Below, piece by piece: positions 29,141 through 41,525 of a stretch of DNA of 64,000 nucleotides. Under the pieces are notes generated by a model. It was not told where the DNA came from. It saw nothing but the letters and a program-made list of their open reading frames with translations, and ran no database searches. The position numbers and the translations under genes are program-made. Each line of letters opens with the position of its first letter. Position 1 is the stretch's first letter. Location of the stretch: the NCBI RefSeq assembly GCF_030733845.1, contig NZ_CP132311.1:747501-811500 (forward strand), given 5' to 3'. This DNA comes from Shinella zoogloeoides (GTDB taxonomy: Bacteria > Pseudomonadota > Alphaproteobacteria > Rhizobiales > Rhizobiaceae).

Positions 29141-30231
29141 GCTTTCCTCGCCTTTTGAAATGCGTCGGGTATGGCCTGTTTTATTGCCTTCTTCATGACG
29201 GTCGGCAGCGCCTCGCCGTCGAGCGTCTCCTTCGGCTGCCACCATCCTTCGCCCGCATCCGCGATCCGCGATATCTTGGAACGGTAGACGGTGAGGCGCA
29301 ACTCGAAATGGGTGAAGACATGGGTGACGGTGCCGCTCGCCTGCCATTCGGCCGGGAAGGGCGCCGCGGCCGTCCCCGTCTCGCCGTCGATGCGCGCCGT
29401 CCAGGCGCTGCCGGGCACTTCCGTCATGCCGCCGAGAAGGCCGCTCGTTTCCCGCTTGCGCAGGAACACCGCGCCCGTCTCGTCCTCGGCGACGAAGGCC
29501 GCGCCGAGCCGCACCGGCTTCTCCTTCTTCGCGGCCTTGCGCGGGTAGAGTTCGGGGTCCTCGCGGCCGAGCACGCGACAGTCCGCATTGAGCGGACAGA
29601 GCGCGCAGGCCGGCCGGCGCGGCGTGCAGATCGTCGCGCCGAGGTCCATCATCGCCTGCGCGAAGTCGCCCGGCCGGTCCGCCGGCGTCATCGCGGCGAC
29701 GAGCGTGCGCATTTCGGGCTTTGCCGCGGGCAGGGGCGTCTCGATGGCGTGGAGGCGGGAGATGACACGCTCGACATTGCCGTCGAGCACCGCGCTCTTC
29801 CGGTTGAAGGCGATGGCCGCGATGGCCGCCGCCGTGTAGTCGCCGATGCCGGGCAGGGTCTTCAGCCCGTCCTCCGTATCGGGAAACACGCCGCCATGCT
29901 GGAAGGCGACGGCTTCGGCGCATTTCTTGAGGTTGCGGGCGCGGGCATAGTAGCCGAGACCCGCCCAGGATTTCATGACGTCCTCGGTGTCGGCATTGGC
30001 AAGGTCGCTCACCGTCGGCCAGCGCGACGTGAAGAGCGCGAAATAGGACTTCACCGCGCCGACGGTCGTCTGCTGCAGCATCACCTCGGAAAGCCAGATG
30101 CGGTAGGGGTCGGGCGTCACGCCGCGCGCCGCCATGGGCGGGCTGACCCGCCAGGGCAGGTCGCGATGGTGCCGGTCGTACCAGGCAAGGATGAGATCGG
30201 CGGGCGCCGCTGTCCGGTGGGCTTGGGTCAT
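29137..30231 (-). CDS. mutY: A/G-specific adenine glycosylase
   Basis: Removes adenine mispaired with 8-oxoguanine. It is 364 aa. The helix-hairpin-helix LPGIGDYTAAAIAAIAF with the catalytic Asp in VLDGNVERV is seen, as is the early Glu in SEVMLQQTTV. The [4Fe-4S] cysteines are in ATICTPRRPACALCPLNADC. The C-terminal NUDIX-like domain for 8-oxoG recognition (GLLGGMTEVPGS) is complete. It heads a three-gene operon. Confidence 0.96.
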   Translation of the reverse strand: MTQAHRTAAPADLILAWYDRHHRDLPWRVSPPMAARGVTPDPYRIWLSEVMLQQTTVGAVKSYFALFTSRWPTVSDLANADTEDVMKSWAGLGYYARARNLKKCAEAVAFQHGGVFPDTEDGLKTLPGIGDYTAAAIAAIAFNRKSAVLDGNVERVISRLHAIETPLPAAKPEMRTLVAAMTPADRPGDFAQAMMDLGATICTPRRPACALCPLNADCRVLGREDPELYPRKAAKKEKPVRLGAAFVAEDETGAVFLRKRETSGLLGGMTEVPGSAWTARIDGETGTAAAPFPAEWQASGTVTHVFTHFELRLTVYRSKISRIADAGEGWWQPKETLDGEALPTVMKKAIKQAIPDAFQKARKA

Positions 30232-30439
30232 GATTTGCCTGATGGGGATCGTCGCGACCCTGTATGTCGATGCAGTTGCCGGCGCAAAACCGCTGCACAC
30301 TTTTCTCGCAATTGATCTATAACTGGCGGAGTGGTCCGCGATCTTCAAGGTGCTTCGCGCAGGAAAAAGGAATATTTTCCCGTCGCGGTTCCAGCAGAAG
30401 CCTGCCTACGGAACCACGAAAACATGAGTAAGGTGAAAC

Positions 30440-30952
30440 GTGAACAACAAGGCCGAAAAGCAGCGGCGCGGCATCGTCCAGATTAGTGAAGTGGCCAATG
30501 CCCTCATCGATCCGGTGCTGGCAAAACGCGCCGGCATCAACACGATGCTGCTCGGCTCGTGGGACGAGATCGCCGGCTCGCAGTTTGCCGAATGCACCCG
30601 GCCCGAACGCATCGCCTGGCCGCGCCGCGCCGCGGAAATGGCAGGCGAGGGCGGCGGCTACCAGCCCGGCGTGCTGACCATCGCCTGCGAGGGCGCGCGC
30701 GCGCTCTTTCTCAGCCACCAGCAGGGCGAGATCATCCAGCGCATCAACGGCTTCTTCGGCTTCCCGGCGATCAACCAGGTGCGGATCGTGCAGAAGCCGG
30801 TTTCGGCCGGCCCGCCCCGGCGTGCCAAGCCGCGCCCGCTGACCGGCGAGGCCGCGCGCCATCTCGACGACCTCGTGGTCGGCATCGAGGGCGAGGCGCT
30901 GAAGGCGGCCCTCATGCGGCTCGGCACGGCGGTGATCGGCCGCCGGCGCTAG
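30440..30952 (+). CDS. DUF721 (DciA-like) protein
   Basis: A 170-aa protein of the DUF721 family with VANALIDPVLAKRAGINTMLLGSWDEIAG and ACEGARALFLSHQQGEIIQRINGFFG. DUF721 includes DciA, the ancestral replicative-helicase loader, so this is a candidate DciA relative; whether it loads DnaB here is inference. GTG 30440 follows GTAAGGTG. It is divergent from mutY, with 208 bp between. Confidence 0.85.
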   Translation: MNNKAEKQRRGIVQISEVANALIDPVLAKRAGINTMLLGSWDEIAGSQFAECTRPERIAWPRRAAEMAGEGGGYQPGVLTIACEGARALFLSHQQGEIIQRINGFFGFPAINQVRIVQKPVSAGPPRRAKPRPLTGEAARHLDDLVVGIEGEALKAALMRLGTAVIGRRR

Positions 30953-31133
30953 CTTATCCGTAATCATCGAACGGTCACAATTCTTTGAAGTTACTCGCCT
31001 TAACTCCGCTTGTTCCCGCCCCAAAGCAGGTATAACGGGGGTGCTGACAGCAATTGCGGGGAAGTGTTCAGCGCTTCATCCGCGATTGCGCCGAGAGATC
31101 AAGAATTCCCCATCCCTTCCGACAGGAGAGACC

Positions 31134-31982
31134 ATGTCCCTTTCCGAAATGAGCCTGATGAAGCGCCTCTTCTCCGGCGTTGCCGTCGCGGCGCTCGCCG
31201 TGACGCTGGCTGCCTGCTCCGACGACAAGAAGGAGGAGACCGCCAAGGCTCCCGAAACCACCCAGACGACGGGCGAAAGCGCAAGCTCGACGCCGGCGAC
31301 GTCCACGGGCACGACGACCGAGACCTCCACGACCACGACCACGACGACGACCACGCCCGCCGCCGAGACGGCGCAGCAGAAGCCTGCCGCAGAGATCCCG
31401 TCCGCCGAGGGCGACGTGGACATGGCGGAAGTGCTCAAGCCCGGCGCGCTGCCGGACATGGCGCTCGGCGAGGCGAATGCGCCGGTAACCATCGTCGAAT
31501 ACATGTCGACGACCTGCCCGCACTGCGCGACCTTCCACAACAACACCTTCGATGCCATCAAGACGAAGTATGTCGATAGCGGCAAGGTTCGTTTCATCGT
31601 GCGCGAGTTCCCGTTCGATCCGCGCGCCGCGGCTGCCTTCATGCTGGCCCGCTGCAACCCGCAGGACCCCACGAAGCTCACCGAGGCGGGGCAGTATTTC
31701 CCGATGATCTCCATGCTGATGAAGCAGCAGGAAACCTGGGCCGCCGCCCAGGATGGCCGCGAAGCGCTCATGCAGATGTCCAAGCTGGCCGGTTTTACAC
31801 AGGAGAGCTTCCAGGCCTGCTTGACGAACCAGAAGCTTCTGGATGATGTGAACGCGGTACGGGAACGCGGTGCCAAGGATTTCGGGATCGCAGCGACCCC
31901 GACCTTCCTGATCAACGGCAAGCGCTATTCGGGAGACATGTCGGTTGACTCCATGTCGGCCCTCATCGACAGCCTTCTCTGA
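31134..31982 (+). CDS. DsbA-family thiol oxidoreductase, lipoprotein
   Basis: A 282-aa periplasmic thioredoxin-fold protein (Thioredoxin_4 type) anchored by a lipobox (VTLAACSD). A Thr-rich linker (about residues 40-80, with a run of nine Thr) joins the anchor to the domain. The active site is STTCPHCATFH (CPHC, as in DsbA) and the cis-Pro lies in AATPTFLINGKRY. It may oxidise envelope proteins. ATG 31134 follows ACAGGAGAG. Confidence 0.9.
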   Translation: MSLSEMSLMKRLFSGVAVAALAVTLAACSDDKKEETAKAPETTQTTGESASSTPATSTGTTTETSTTTTTTTTTPAAETAQQKPAAEIPSAEGDVDMAEVLKPGALPDMALGEANAPVTIVEYMSTTCPHCATFHNNTFDAIKTKYVDSGKVRFIVREFPFDPRAAAAFMLARCNPQDPTKLTEAGQYFPMISMLMKQQETWAAAQDGREALMQMSKLAGFTQESFQACLTNQKLLDDVNAVRERGAKDFGIAATPTFLINGKRYSGDMSVDSMSALIDSLL

Positions 31983-32056
31983 TCCTTCGACCGGTCTTGC
32001 GGCGGGCGACGGCGGAAGCCGTGCGCCCGCTTTTTATTGGGCGGTTGGGAAGAAGA

Positions 32057-32192
32057 CCCCTCCCCAACCCCTCCCCACAAGGGGGAGGGACTTAACGCGC
32101 GGCACCCTCGGCATTCAAGGTTTAGGGAAAAGCAGGCTGCTAGCCTTTCTCCCCCCTTGTGGGGGAGATGCCGGCAGGCAGAGAGGGTCTTC
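32057..32192. repeat. RIME-type element, copy C2
   Basis: 136 bp, same ends and orientation as the copy at 23177-23312. The outer blocks (CTCCCCAACCCCTCCCCACA and GGGGGAGATGCCGGCAGGCA) are the same in both, while the middle differs. It lies between the DsbA gene and smc and ends 27 bp before the smc start, so it falls in the smc promoter or leader. Confidence 0.82.
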
Positions 32193-32219
32193 ATGCGCCT
32201 TTCCGGCGAAGGAAGCCGC

Positions 32220-35200
32220 ATGAAATTCACCAAGCTCCGCCTCCTCGGCTTCAAGTCCTTCGTCGAGCCCACCGAATTCGTCATCGAGCGCGGCCTGACC
32301 GGCGTCGTCGGGCCGAACGGCTGCGGCAAGTCGAACCTCGTCGAGGCGCTGCGCTGGGTGATGGGGGAGAACTCCTACAAGAACATGCGCGCGTCCGGCA
32401 TGGACGACGTCATCTTCTCGGGCTCCGGCAACCGCCCGGCGCGCAACACCGCCGAAGTCGGCCTCTATCTCGACAATTCCGACCGCACCGCGCCCGCCGC
32501 CTTCAACGACGAGGACGAGATCCAGGTGACGCGCCGCATCGAGCGCGAGAACGGCTCGGTCTACCGCATCAACGGCAAGGAGGCGCGCGCCAAGGACGTG
32601 CAGCTGCTCTTCGCCGACGCCTCGACCGGCGCTCGCTCGCCCTCGATGGTGGGGCAGGGCCGCATCGGCGAGCTCATCCAGGCCAAGCCGCAGGCGCGCC
32701 GCCAGCTTCTCGAAGAGGCGGCCGGCATTTCGGGCCTGCATTCGCGCCGCCACGAGGCCGAGCTGCGCCTGCGCGCCGCCGAAACCAATCTCGAACGGCT
32801 CGACGACGTCACCTCGCAGCTCGAAAGCCAGATCGAGAGCCTGAAGCGCCAGTCGCGCCAGGCGAACCGCTTCAAGGCGCTCTCCGCCGATATCCGCCGC
32901 CACGAGGCGATGCTGTTGCACATCCGCTGGGTGCAGGCCAAGGAGACAGAGGGCGAGGCGGAAAGCCAGCTCAACCAGGCGACCTCGCTCGTCGCCGAGC
33001 GGGCGAACGCGCAGATGCAGGCCGCCAAGGACCAGGCCGTCGCCAGCCTCAAGCTGCCGGAACTGCGCGAGAACGAGGCCAAGCTCGCCGCCGTGCTGCA
33101 GCGCCTGCAGATCGCCCGCGCGCAGCTTGAAGAGGATTCCGCCCGGCTGCTGCGCCGCCGCGACGAACTCACCCGCCGTCTCGCCCAGCTTGCCGAGGAC
33201 ATCGTTCGCGAGGAGCGCATGGTGGCCGACAATGCCGCTGTGCTGGCGCGGCTGACGGCGGAAGAGGAGGAGATCGGCGATATCCTCGCCGAGGCCGACG
33301 AGCGCGCCGAGGAAGCCCGCGAGACCATGGACGCGGCCGCCGCGAAACTTGCCGAAAGCGAAGCCGCCCTTGCCGCTGTCACCGCCGAGCGGGCGGAAGC
33401 GCAGGCGGTGCGCAACCAACTCGAAAAGGCGATCCGCGACCTCTTTGAGCGCCACCTGCGGCTCGGCCAGCAGCTCGATGCGCAGGCGCGCGAACTGGGC
33501 GACATGGACGCGCGCATCGCCGCGCTGCCCGACCCGGAAGAACGCCGCGCCACCGTGCTGCAGGCGGAAGAGGCGCTGGAAGCGGCCGGCGAGATGCTCG
33601 TCGCCGTAGAGGAGTCGCTGGAGGAGGCCCGCTTCAACGAAACGACGCTGCGCGGCCCGGTCGATACAGCCCGCGCGCGCCTTGCCGGCATCGAGACGGA
33701 GGCGCGCACCATCCGCCGCATGCTGGAGGCGGGCAGCACCGGCGGCTCCTTCGCGCCCGTCGTCGAGGACGTGCATGTCGATCGTGGCTATGAAACCGCG
33801 CTCGGCGCGGCGCTTGGCGACGATCTCGATTCGCCCGCCGATGTCTCCGCGCCCGCGCATTGGCGCCTGTCGGGCGATGCCGCGGGCGACCCCGCCCTGC
33901 CGGCGGGCGTTTCCGCGCTGAATGCCCATGTCCGCGCGCCGGAGGTGCTGCACCGCCGCCTTGCCCAGATCGGCGTTGCCGGCAGCGCGCAAGAGGCGCT
34001 TTCCCTGCTGGCGCAGTTGAAAGCCGGCCAGCGGCTGGTCACCCGCGAGGGCGCGGTCTTCCGCTGGGACGGCCATGTCACCGGCGCGGATGCGCCGAGC
34101 GCCGCCGCGCTCCGCCTCGAGCAGAAGAACCGGCTCGCCGAGCTGGAGACCGAACTCGAAGACGCCCGCGCCGCCCTTGCGGATGCCGAGGCCGACCTTG
34201 CCCGCGCGAGCGAGACGATCCGCGCCGAGACGCAGCGCCAGCAACAGGCCCGCGAGGCCCAGCGCGGCGCGGCGCGGACGCTCACCGAGGCCCGCGAGGC
34301 GCTGGAAGCCGCCGAGCGCGCCGCGGGCGACCTCATCCGCCGCCGCGCGGTGCTGTCAGAAACGCGCGCGCAGATCGAGGCGCAGGTGGAGGAGGCGGCC
34401 GTCTCCCTGGAGGATGCCCGCGCTGCGCTGGAAGACGCGCCCGACGTCGCCGATCTGGAACTCAGCCTTCGCACGCACACCATGGACGTGGCGACCGACC
34501 GCGCGACGCTTGCCGAAGCACGCGCCGCCCATGACGGACTTGCCCGCGAAATGGCCGACCGTCGCCGCCGGCTGATGTCGATCGCCGCCGAGCGCGAGAC
34601 CTGGCGCGGCCGCGCGAGCAACGCCGAGAACCATATCGCCACGCTGCGCGAGCGCGAAAGCGAGGCGCGCGAGGAAATGGAGGAGCTTGCCGAGGCCCCC
34701 GACGAGATCGAGGAAAAGCGCCGCGAACTCCTGACCGGCCTCAGCAATGCCGAAGCCGCCCGCCGCGATGCCGCCGATGCGTTGCAGGAAGCCGAGAACC
34801 GCCAGCGCGAGGCCGACCGCGTGGCGACGACAGCCCTCTCGCAGCTTGCCGAATCCCGCGAGACCCGCGGGCGTGCCGAGGAGCGACTGGTTTCGGCCCG
34901 CGAGCGCCGCATCGAGGGTGAGACGCGCATCCGCGAGGCGCTGTCCTGCGCGCCGCACGAGGCGCTGCGGCTCACCGGCCATCCGGCCGATGCCCCGCTG
35001 CCCGAGCCCCGCGAGCGCGAACGCGAGCTCGACCGGCTGAAAATGGAGCGCGAGCGCCTGGGCGCCGTGAACCTGCGCGCCGAGGAGGAGCAGAGGGAGC
35101 TGACGGAAAAGCTCGACGCCCTCGTCGCCGAGCGCGAGGATATCGTCGAGGCGATCCGCAAGCTGCGCTCGGCCATCCAGAGCCTCAACCGCGAGGGCCG

Positions 35201-35684
35201 CGAGCGGCTGCTCGCCGCCTTCGACGTGGTCAACGTGCAGTTCCAGCGCCTCTTCACCCATCTCTTCGGTGGCGGCACGGCGGAATTGCAGTTGATCGAG
35301 AGCGAGGACCCGCTCGATGCCGGCCTCGAAATCCTCGCCCGCCCGCCCGGCAAGAAGCCGCAGACGATGACGCTGCTGTCCGGCGGCGAGCAGGCGCTGA
35401 CCGCCATGGCGCTGATCTTCGCCGTCTTCCTCACCAATCCCGCGCCGATCTGCGTGCTGGACGAGGTGGACGCGCCGCTCGACGACCACAATGTCGAGCG
35501 CTACTGCAACCTGATGGACGAGATGGCCGCCTCGACCGAGACCCGCTTCGTCATCATCACCCACAACCCCATCACCATGGCCCGCATGAACCGCCTCTTC
35601 GGCGTCACCATGGCCGAGCAGGGCGTCTCCCAGCTCGTCTCCGTCGATTTGCAGACCGCCGAGCAACTGCGCGAGGCCGTCTAG
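32220..35684 (+). CDS. smc: Chromosome segregation protein SMC
   Basis: The condensin ATPase that organises the chromosome. It is 1154 aa. The N-terminal Walker A is GPNGCGKSN (about residue 32), two long coiled coils flank a hinge (about 500-660), and the C-terminal head has signature LLSGGEQALTAMAL and Walker B ICVLDEVDAPLDD. The start ATG 32220 follows GAAGGAAG. The scpA/scpB partners are not in this window. Confidence 0.96.
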   Translation: MKFTKLRLLGFKSFVEPTEFVIERGLTGVVGPNGCGKSNLVEALRWVMGENSYKNMRASGMDDVIFSGSGNRPARNTAEVGLYLDNSDRTAPAAFNDEDEIQVTRRIERENGSVYRINGKEARAKDVQLLFADASTGARSPSMVGQGRIGELIQAKPQARRQLLEEAAGISGLHSRRHEAELRLRAAETNLERLDDVTSQLESQIESLKRQSRQANRFKALSADIRRHEAMLLHIRWVQAKETEGEAESQLNQATSLVAERANAQMQAAKDQAVASLKLPELRENEAKLAAVLQRLQIARAQLEEDSARLLRRRDELTRRLAQLAEDIVREERMVADNAAVLARLTAEEEEIGDILAEADERAEEARETMDAAAAKLAESEAALAAVTAERAEAQAVRNQLEKAIRDLFERHLRLGQQLDAQARELGDMDARIAALPDPEERRATVLQAEEALEAAGEMLVAVEESLEEARFNETTLRGPVDTARARLAGIETEARTIRRMLEAGSTGGSFAPVVEDVHVDRGYETALGAALGDDLDSPADVSAPAHWRLSGDAAGDPALPAGVSALNAHVRAPEVLHRRLAQIGVAGSAQEALSLLAQLKAGQRLVTREGAVFRWDGHVTGADAPSAAALRLEQKNRLAELETELEDARAALADAEADLARASETIRAETQRQQQAREAQRGAARTLTEAREALEAAERAAGDLIRRRAVLSETRAQIEAQVEEAAVSLEDARAALEDAPDVADLELSLRTHTMDVATDRATLAEARAAHDGLAREMADRRRRLMSIAAERETWRGRASNAENHIATLRERESEAREEMEELAEAPDEIEEKRRELLTGLSNAEAARRDAADALQEAENRQREADRVATTALSQLAESRETRGRAEERLVSARERRIEGETRIREALSCAPHEALRLTGHPADAPLPEPRERERELDRLKMERERLGAVNLRAEEEQRELTEKLDALVAEREDIVEAIRKLRSAIQSLNREGRERLLAAFDVVNVQFQRLFTHLFGGGTAELQLIESEDPLDAGLEILARPPGKKPQTMTLLSGGEQALTAMALIFAVFLTNPAPICVLDEVDAPLDDHNVERYCNLMDEMAASTETRFVIITHNPITMARMNRLFGVTMAEQGVSQLVSVDLQTAEQLREAV

Positions 35685-35805
35685 TCCGGCGTTATGCGCC
35701 TACCCTCTTCGGGGCGACGGCAATCTAAAATGCAACTTGTAATTCTGATGCGCTGGCATACGCTTTTCCCGACGCTCGGGACCGGCGTCTTTGCGGGAGG
35801 GTATC

Positions 35806-38436
35806 ATGGCGGATGTTGTCGTTGGTGGTGCCGATCCGGAGAACGAGGACGGGCCGGCCGGAACGGTGGAGACGTCTCAGGAGACCGGCAGGAAGGTCGA
35901 GACACAGAACTTCAATACCGTCTTCACGCAGGAGCGCCAGGAGGTCGCCGGCGCCCCGGAGATAGAGACGAAAGCGGCGTCCGACGCCGCCGATGCGGCA
36001 AAACCGCATAGGGAGACCGGCCTCTCGCTCTCCGGCGGCGGCATCCGTTCGGCCGCCTTCAGCCTCGGCGTGCTTCAGGCGCTGAATGCGCGTGACATAT
36101 TCCCCAGGATCGACTTTCTTTCGACGGTATCGGGCGGCGGCTATACCGGCGCGGCGCTCATCGCGGGCATCAAGCGGCGCGGCGGGAAGTTTCCCTTCGG
36201 CATGGACGACACCACGAACCGACTCGGCATGGGCGCGAACGAGATCGGCGACAATGCCGAGGTGCGGGAACTGCGCGACAAGAGCCGCTATCTGATGCCC
36301 AACGGCAAGTTCGACCTCATCGTCTCCCTGGCGATCATCCTGCGCGGCCTTGCGGTCAACGCCGTCATGATCGCGGCCGCGATCTTCTTCGCCGCTGCCG
36401 TCACGCTGTTCTTCAATCCGAAGGCGGATCTGCTCGGCAAATCGTGGGTCTATTCCGTTCTTCGCTGGGAGGTCCCCGACAAGGCCTATCTTGGAACCTG
36501 GTTCGTCCTGACGAAGATCCTGGCCGCGGTCCTCGTCCTTTCGCTGATCTTGTGGGCCCTGGTACGCTCGACCGCGCGCGGCGACAGCGATCATTCGGAT
36601 CCGGGATCCAAATGGGCGAAGTTCATCGCCGGGTTCCTCCTTGTGCTCTTTGCCGTCTTCCTCTGCGAATTGCAGGCGCCGCTGCTTGCCAAGTTGCTGG
36701 AGTGGCGGCAGAGCGGCGGCATATTCAAGGGCTGGTTCTCGTTCCAGACCTCGGTGTTCGCGCTCGTTTCCGGCAATGTCCTTCTCACCTTCTTCTGGCG
36801 CAAGCTCGTCGGCTACATGCAGGCGGCCGACAAGAACGGCCCATGGCGCGCGCGTTTCGACAAGCTCGTGAGCGGCCTCGTGCTCGTCCTGCTCGCCGCC
36901 GCGCTGCCGCTGCTGATCTATGTGCTCTATCTCTGGACGGTCGTGCTTGCGCTGGGCAGCGATGTCCCGGCGCTTTTCGTCATCGCGCAGGATCTTCTCG
37001 GGGTGGTCTGGTTCCTTCTGCTGCCATTGTGGTTGCTGATTTCCGTCGCCCACTGGTCCGCGAAGATCGGACCGCTCGGCGAGACGCTGCTCAATAGTGC
37101 GTGGTGGAGGGGTGGCAATGCCCGGCAGGGCGAGGTTCTCCGCTCGGCGGCGGCAATCGTCTTCCTGCTGGTGTTGACCCTGTTCCTATGCTGGATACTC
37201 GCACCGCATATGACGGCGCTGAAGCTCGGTGTTTATCGTATCGCGACCGATTATCTGGCCCTTTTCATGGTGCTGTTCATGGTGGGCAGTCTCTTCACGG
37301 AGAATGCCAACTCCCTCCACCGCCTCTACCGTGACCGGCTGAACGACGCCTTCAATCTTGGAGATGGTGAAAAGAGCTACAGGCTCTCGGAACTTGCCAC
37401 CCTTGGCGACGATGAGAAAAGCGAGCCGCTGCGGCCGCAGCTCATCATCAACGCCGCCGTCAACATCCAGCATTCGCAGCGCAACAAGCGGGCGCGGGAT
37501 GCCGATTTCTTCACCTTCACGCCCCGGCATGTCGGGTCGGACGTCACGCAATATGTGCCGACGGAGGACTATCAGAAGGTCGAAACCTCGCTCGATCTCG
37601 CCACGGCGGTTGCGATCTCGGGCGCTGCCGTTTCCTCCGCCATGGGAAGGGCGGGGATCGCGCTTGTCGCGCCGACGCTCGCCTTGCTCAATGTCCGCCT
37701 TGCCTACTGGCTGCGCAATCCGAACCGCCTCGTGATCGGCGGCGACAAGCGCAAGGTGTCGATGGATGACTGGAAGCTTCCCTACCTCTTTTTCGAGATG
37801 TTCAAGCTGCTCGATGAGAAGCGGCCGAAGGTCTATGTCTCCGATGGCGGCCATATCGACAATCTGGGTCTCTACCAGTTGCTGAAGCGCCGCTGTGACC
37901 TGATCATTGTGTCCGATGCGGAGGCCGACCCGGCCATGACCTTCGCCTCCTTCGTGGATGTCGAGCGCTTTGCCCGCATCGATCTCGGCATCCGGATGGA
38001 GGTGCCCGTCGCCTCGATCCGCGAGGCCGTCCTGAAGCGGCAGGCGGAACTGAAGAAGGCGGATGTCCTTTCCTACAAGGCGCCGGCGCATGGGCACGCG
38101 GTGATCGGCCAGATTTTCTATCCCGCGCTCTGCGACGAAAAGAAAGAGGTGATCAAGCCGGCCAAGGAAGGCGTGCTCCTCTATATCAAGGCGTCCATGA
38201 CCGGCGATGAAAGCACCTATGTGCTCGACTACGAGAAGCGCTATCCGCGCTTCCCGCATGAATCGACCGGCGACCAGTTCTTCTCCGAGGAGCAGTTCGA
38301 GGCGTATCGTGCGCTGGGTTTCCATGCGACGACGCATGGTCTGAAGGATACCGTCGGCAAGCCGCAATATGACAGCCTGCGCAACAAGCTGCAGGACATG
38401 CTGACCGGCGACGCCAGGGAACAAAACGCGCCCTGA
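35806..38436 (+). CDS. Large membrane-embedded patatin-like phospholipase
   Basis: An 876-aa protein. The patatin oxyanion loop LSGGGIRSAAFSLGVLQAL lies at about 75-92 and the nucleophile elbow STVSGGGY at about 106-113 (Ser 109). The catalytic Asp is in SDGGHIDNLGLYQLL near residue 680, so the lipase core is split by about 560 residues. That insert holds roughly eight hydrophobic helices (within about 185-520). Both catalytic residues are kept, so it should be an active membrane lipase. Substrate and role are unknown. GGGAGG precedes ATG 35806. Confidence 0.85.
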   Translation: MADVVVGGADPENEDGPAGTVETSQETGRKVETQNFNTVFTQERQEVAGAPEIETKAASDAADAAKPHRETGLSLSGGGIRSAAFSLGVLQALNARDIFPRIDFLSTVSGGGYTGAALIAGIKRRGGKFPFGMDDTTNRLGMGANEIGDNAEVRELRDKSRYLMPNGKFDLIVSLAIILRGLAVNAVMIAAAIFFAAAVTLFFNPKADLLGKSWVYSVLRWEVPDKAYLGTWFVLTKILAAVLVLSLILWALVRSTARGDSDHSDPGSKWAKFIAGFLLVLFAVFLCELQAPLLAKLLEWRQSGGIFKGWFSFQTSVFALVSGNVLLTFFWRKLVGYMQAADKNGPWRARFDKLVSGLVLVLLAAALPLLIYVLYLWTVVLALGSDVPALFVIAQDLLGVVWFLLLPLWLLISVAHWSAKIGPLGETLLNSAWWRGGNARQGEVLRSAAAIVFLLVLTLFLCWILAPHMTALKLGVYRIATDYLALFMVLFMVGSLFTENANSLHRLYRDRLNDAFNLGDGEKSYRLSELATLGDDEKSEPLRPQLIINAAVNIQHSQRNKRARDADFFTFTPRHVGSDVTQYVPTEDYQKVETSLDLATAVAISGAAVSSAMGRAGIALVAPTLALLNVRLAYWLRNPNRLVIGGDKRKVSMDDWKLPYLFFEMFKLLDEKRPKVYVSDGGHIDNLGLYQLLKRRCDLIIVSDAEADPAMTFASFVDVERFARIDLGIRMEVPVASIREAVLKRQAELKKADVLSYKAPAHGHAVIGQIFYPALCDEKKEVIKPAKEGVLLYIKASMTGDESTYVLDYEKRYPRFPHESTGDQFFSEEQFEAYRALGFHATTHGLKDTVGKPQYDSLRNKLQDMLTGDAREQNAP

Positions 38437-38492
38437 TGCATTTATAGGTGCCTGCACGTTCCTGCAGGCGCCAGTGGAATTGGGGACAAAAC

Positions 38493-38639
38493 GTGAGAAG
38501 AGATGCACTTTACATGATCATCGGCGCCCTCGTCGTGGTGGTGGCCGGGTTCTCCTACTATGCCTATCAGCAGGAGAAGAAGCCCGATGGCGTCGAAATC
38601 CGGGTGAACGAGCAGGGGCTTTCCATCGAGGAAAACTGA
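38493..38639 (+). CDS. Small single-helix membrane protein
   Basis: A 48-aa protein starting at GTG 38493 (VRRDALYMIIGALVVVVAGF...) with one membrane helix (about 7-25) and a charged tail EIRVNEQGLSIEEN. GGGGA lies 8 bases upstream and a strong terminator follows, which supports a real gene. No family is recognised. Confidence 0.7.
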   Translation: MRRDALYMIIGALVVVVAGFSYYAYQQEKKPDGVEIRVNEQGLSIEEN

Positions 38640-38659
38640 CGCACCGTCAAATCGACCGC

Positions 38660-38696
38660 AGCCGTGTTCCCGAGGGAGCACGGCTTTATTTTTTCT
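38660..38696 (+). terminator. Rho-independent terminator
   Basis: A 12-bp stem (AGCCGTGTTCCC against GGGAGCACGGCT, one T-G pair) is followed by TTTATTTTTT. It separates the small membrane protein from ppdK. Confidence 0.9.
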
Positions 38697-38813
38697 CTCT
38701 GATATTGCATCGCCGTCGTAATTTTGACGCAGTGCAGCAAAAATCCTGTCATGCCGCGTTTTCAAAGGGATGCAGTTCCTGTAGATTGCGCTAACGCATT
38801 TGGGGAGGCGTCG

Positions 38814-41492
<2,679 letters not shown>

Positions 41493-41525
41493 CGCTTTTG
41501 CGGTAGGGCAAAGGCCTGAACCGCC

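Noticed and set aside
35806..38436. CBASS-type anti-phage effector (patatin CapV)
   Set aside because: No cyclic-nucleotide synthase or Cap2/Cap3 genes are nearby, and the long membrane-inserted architecture differs from CapV.
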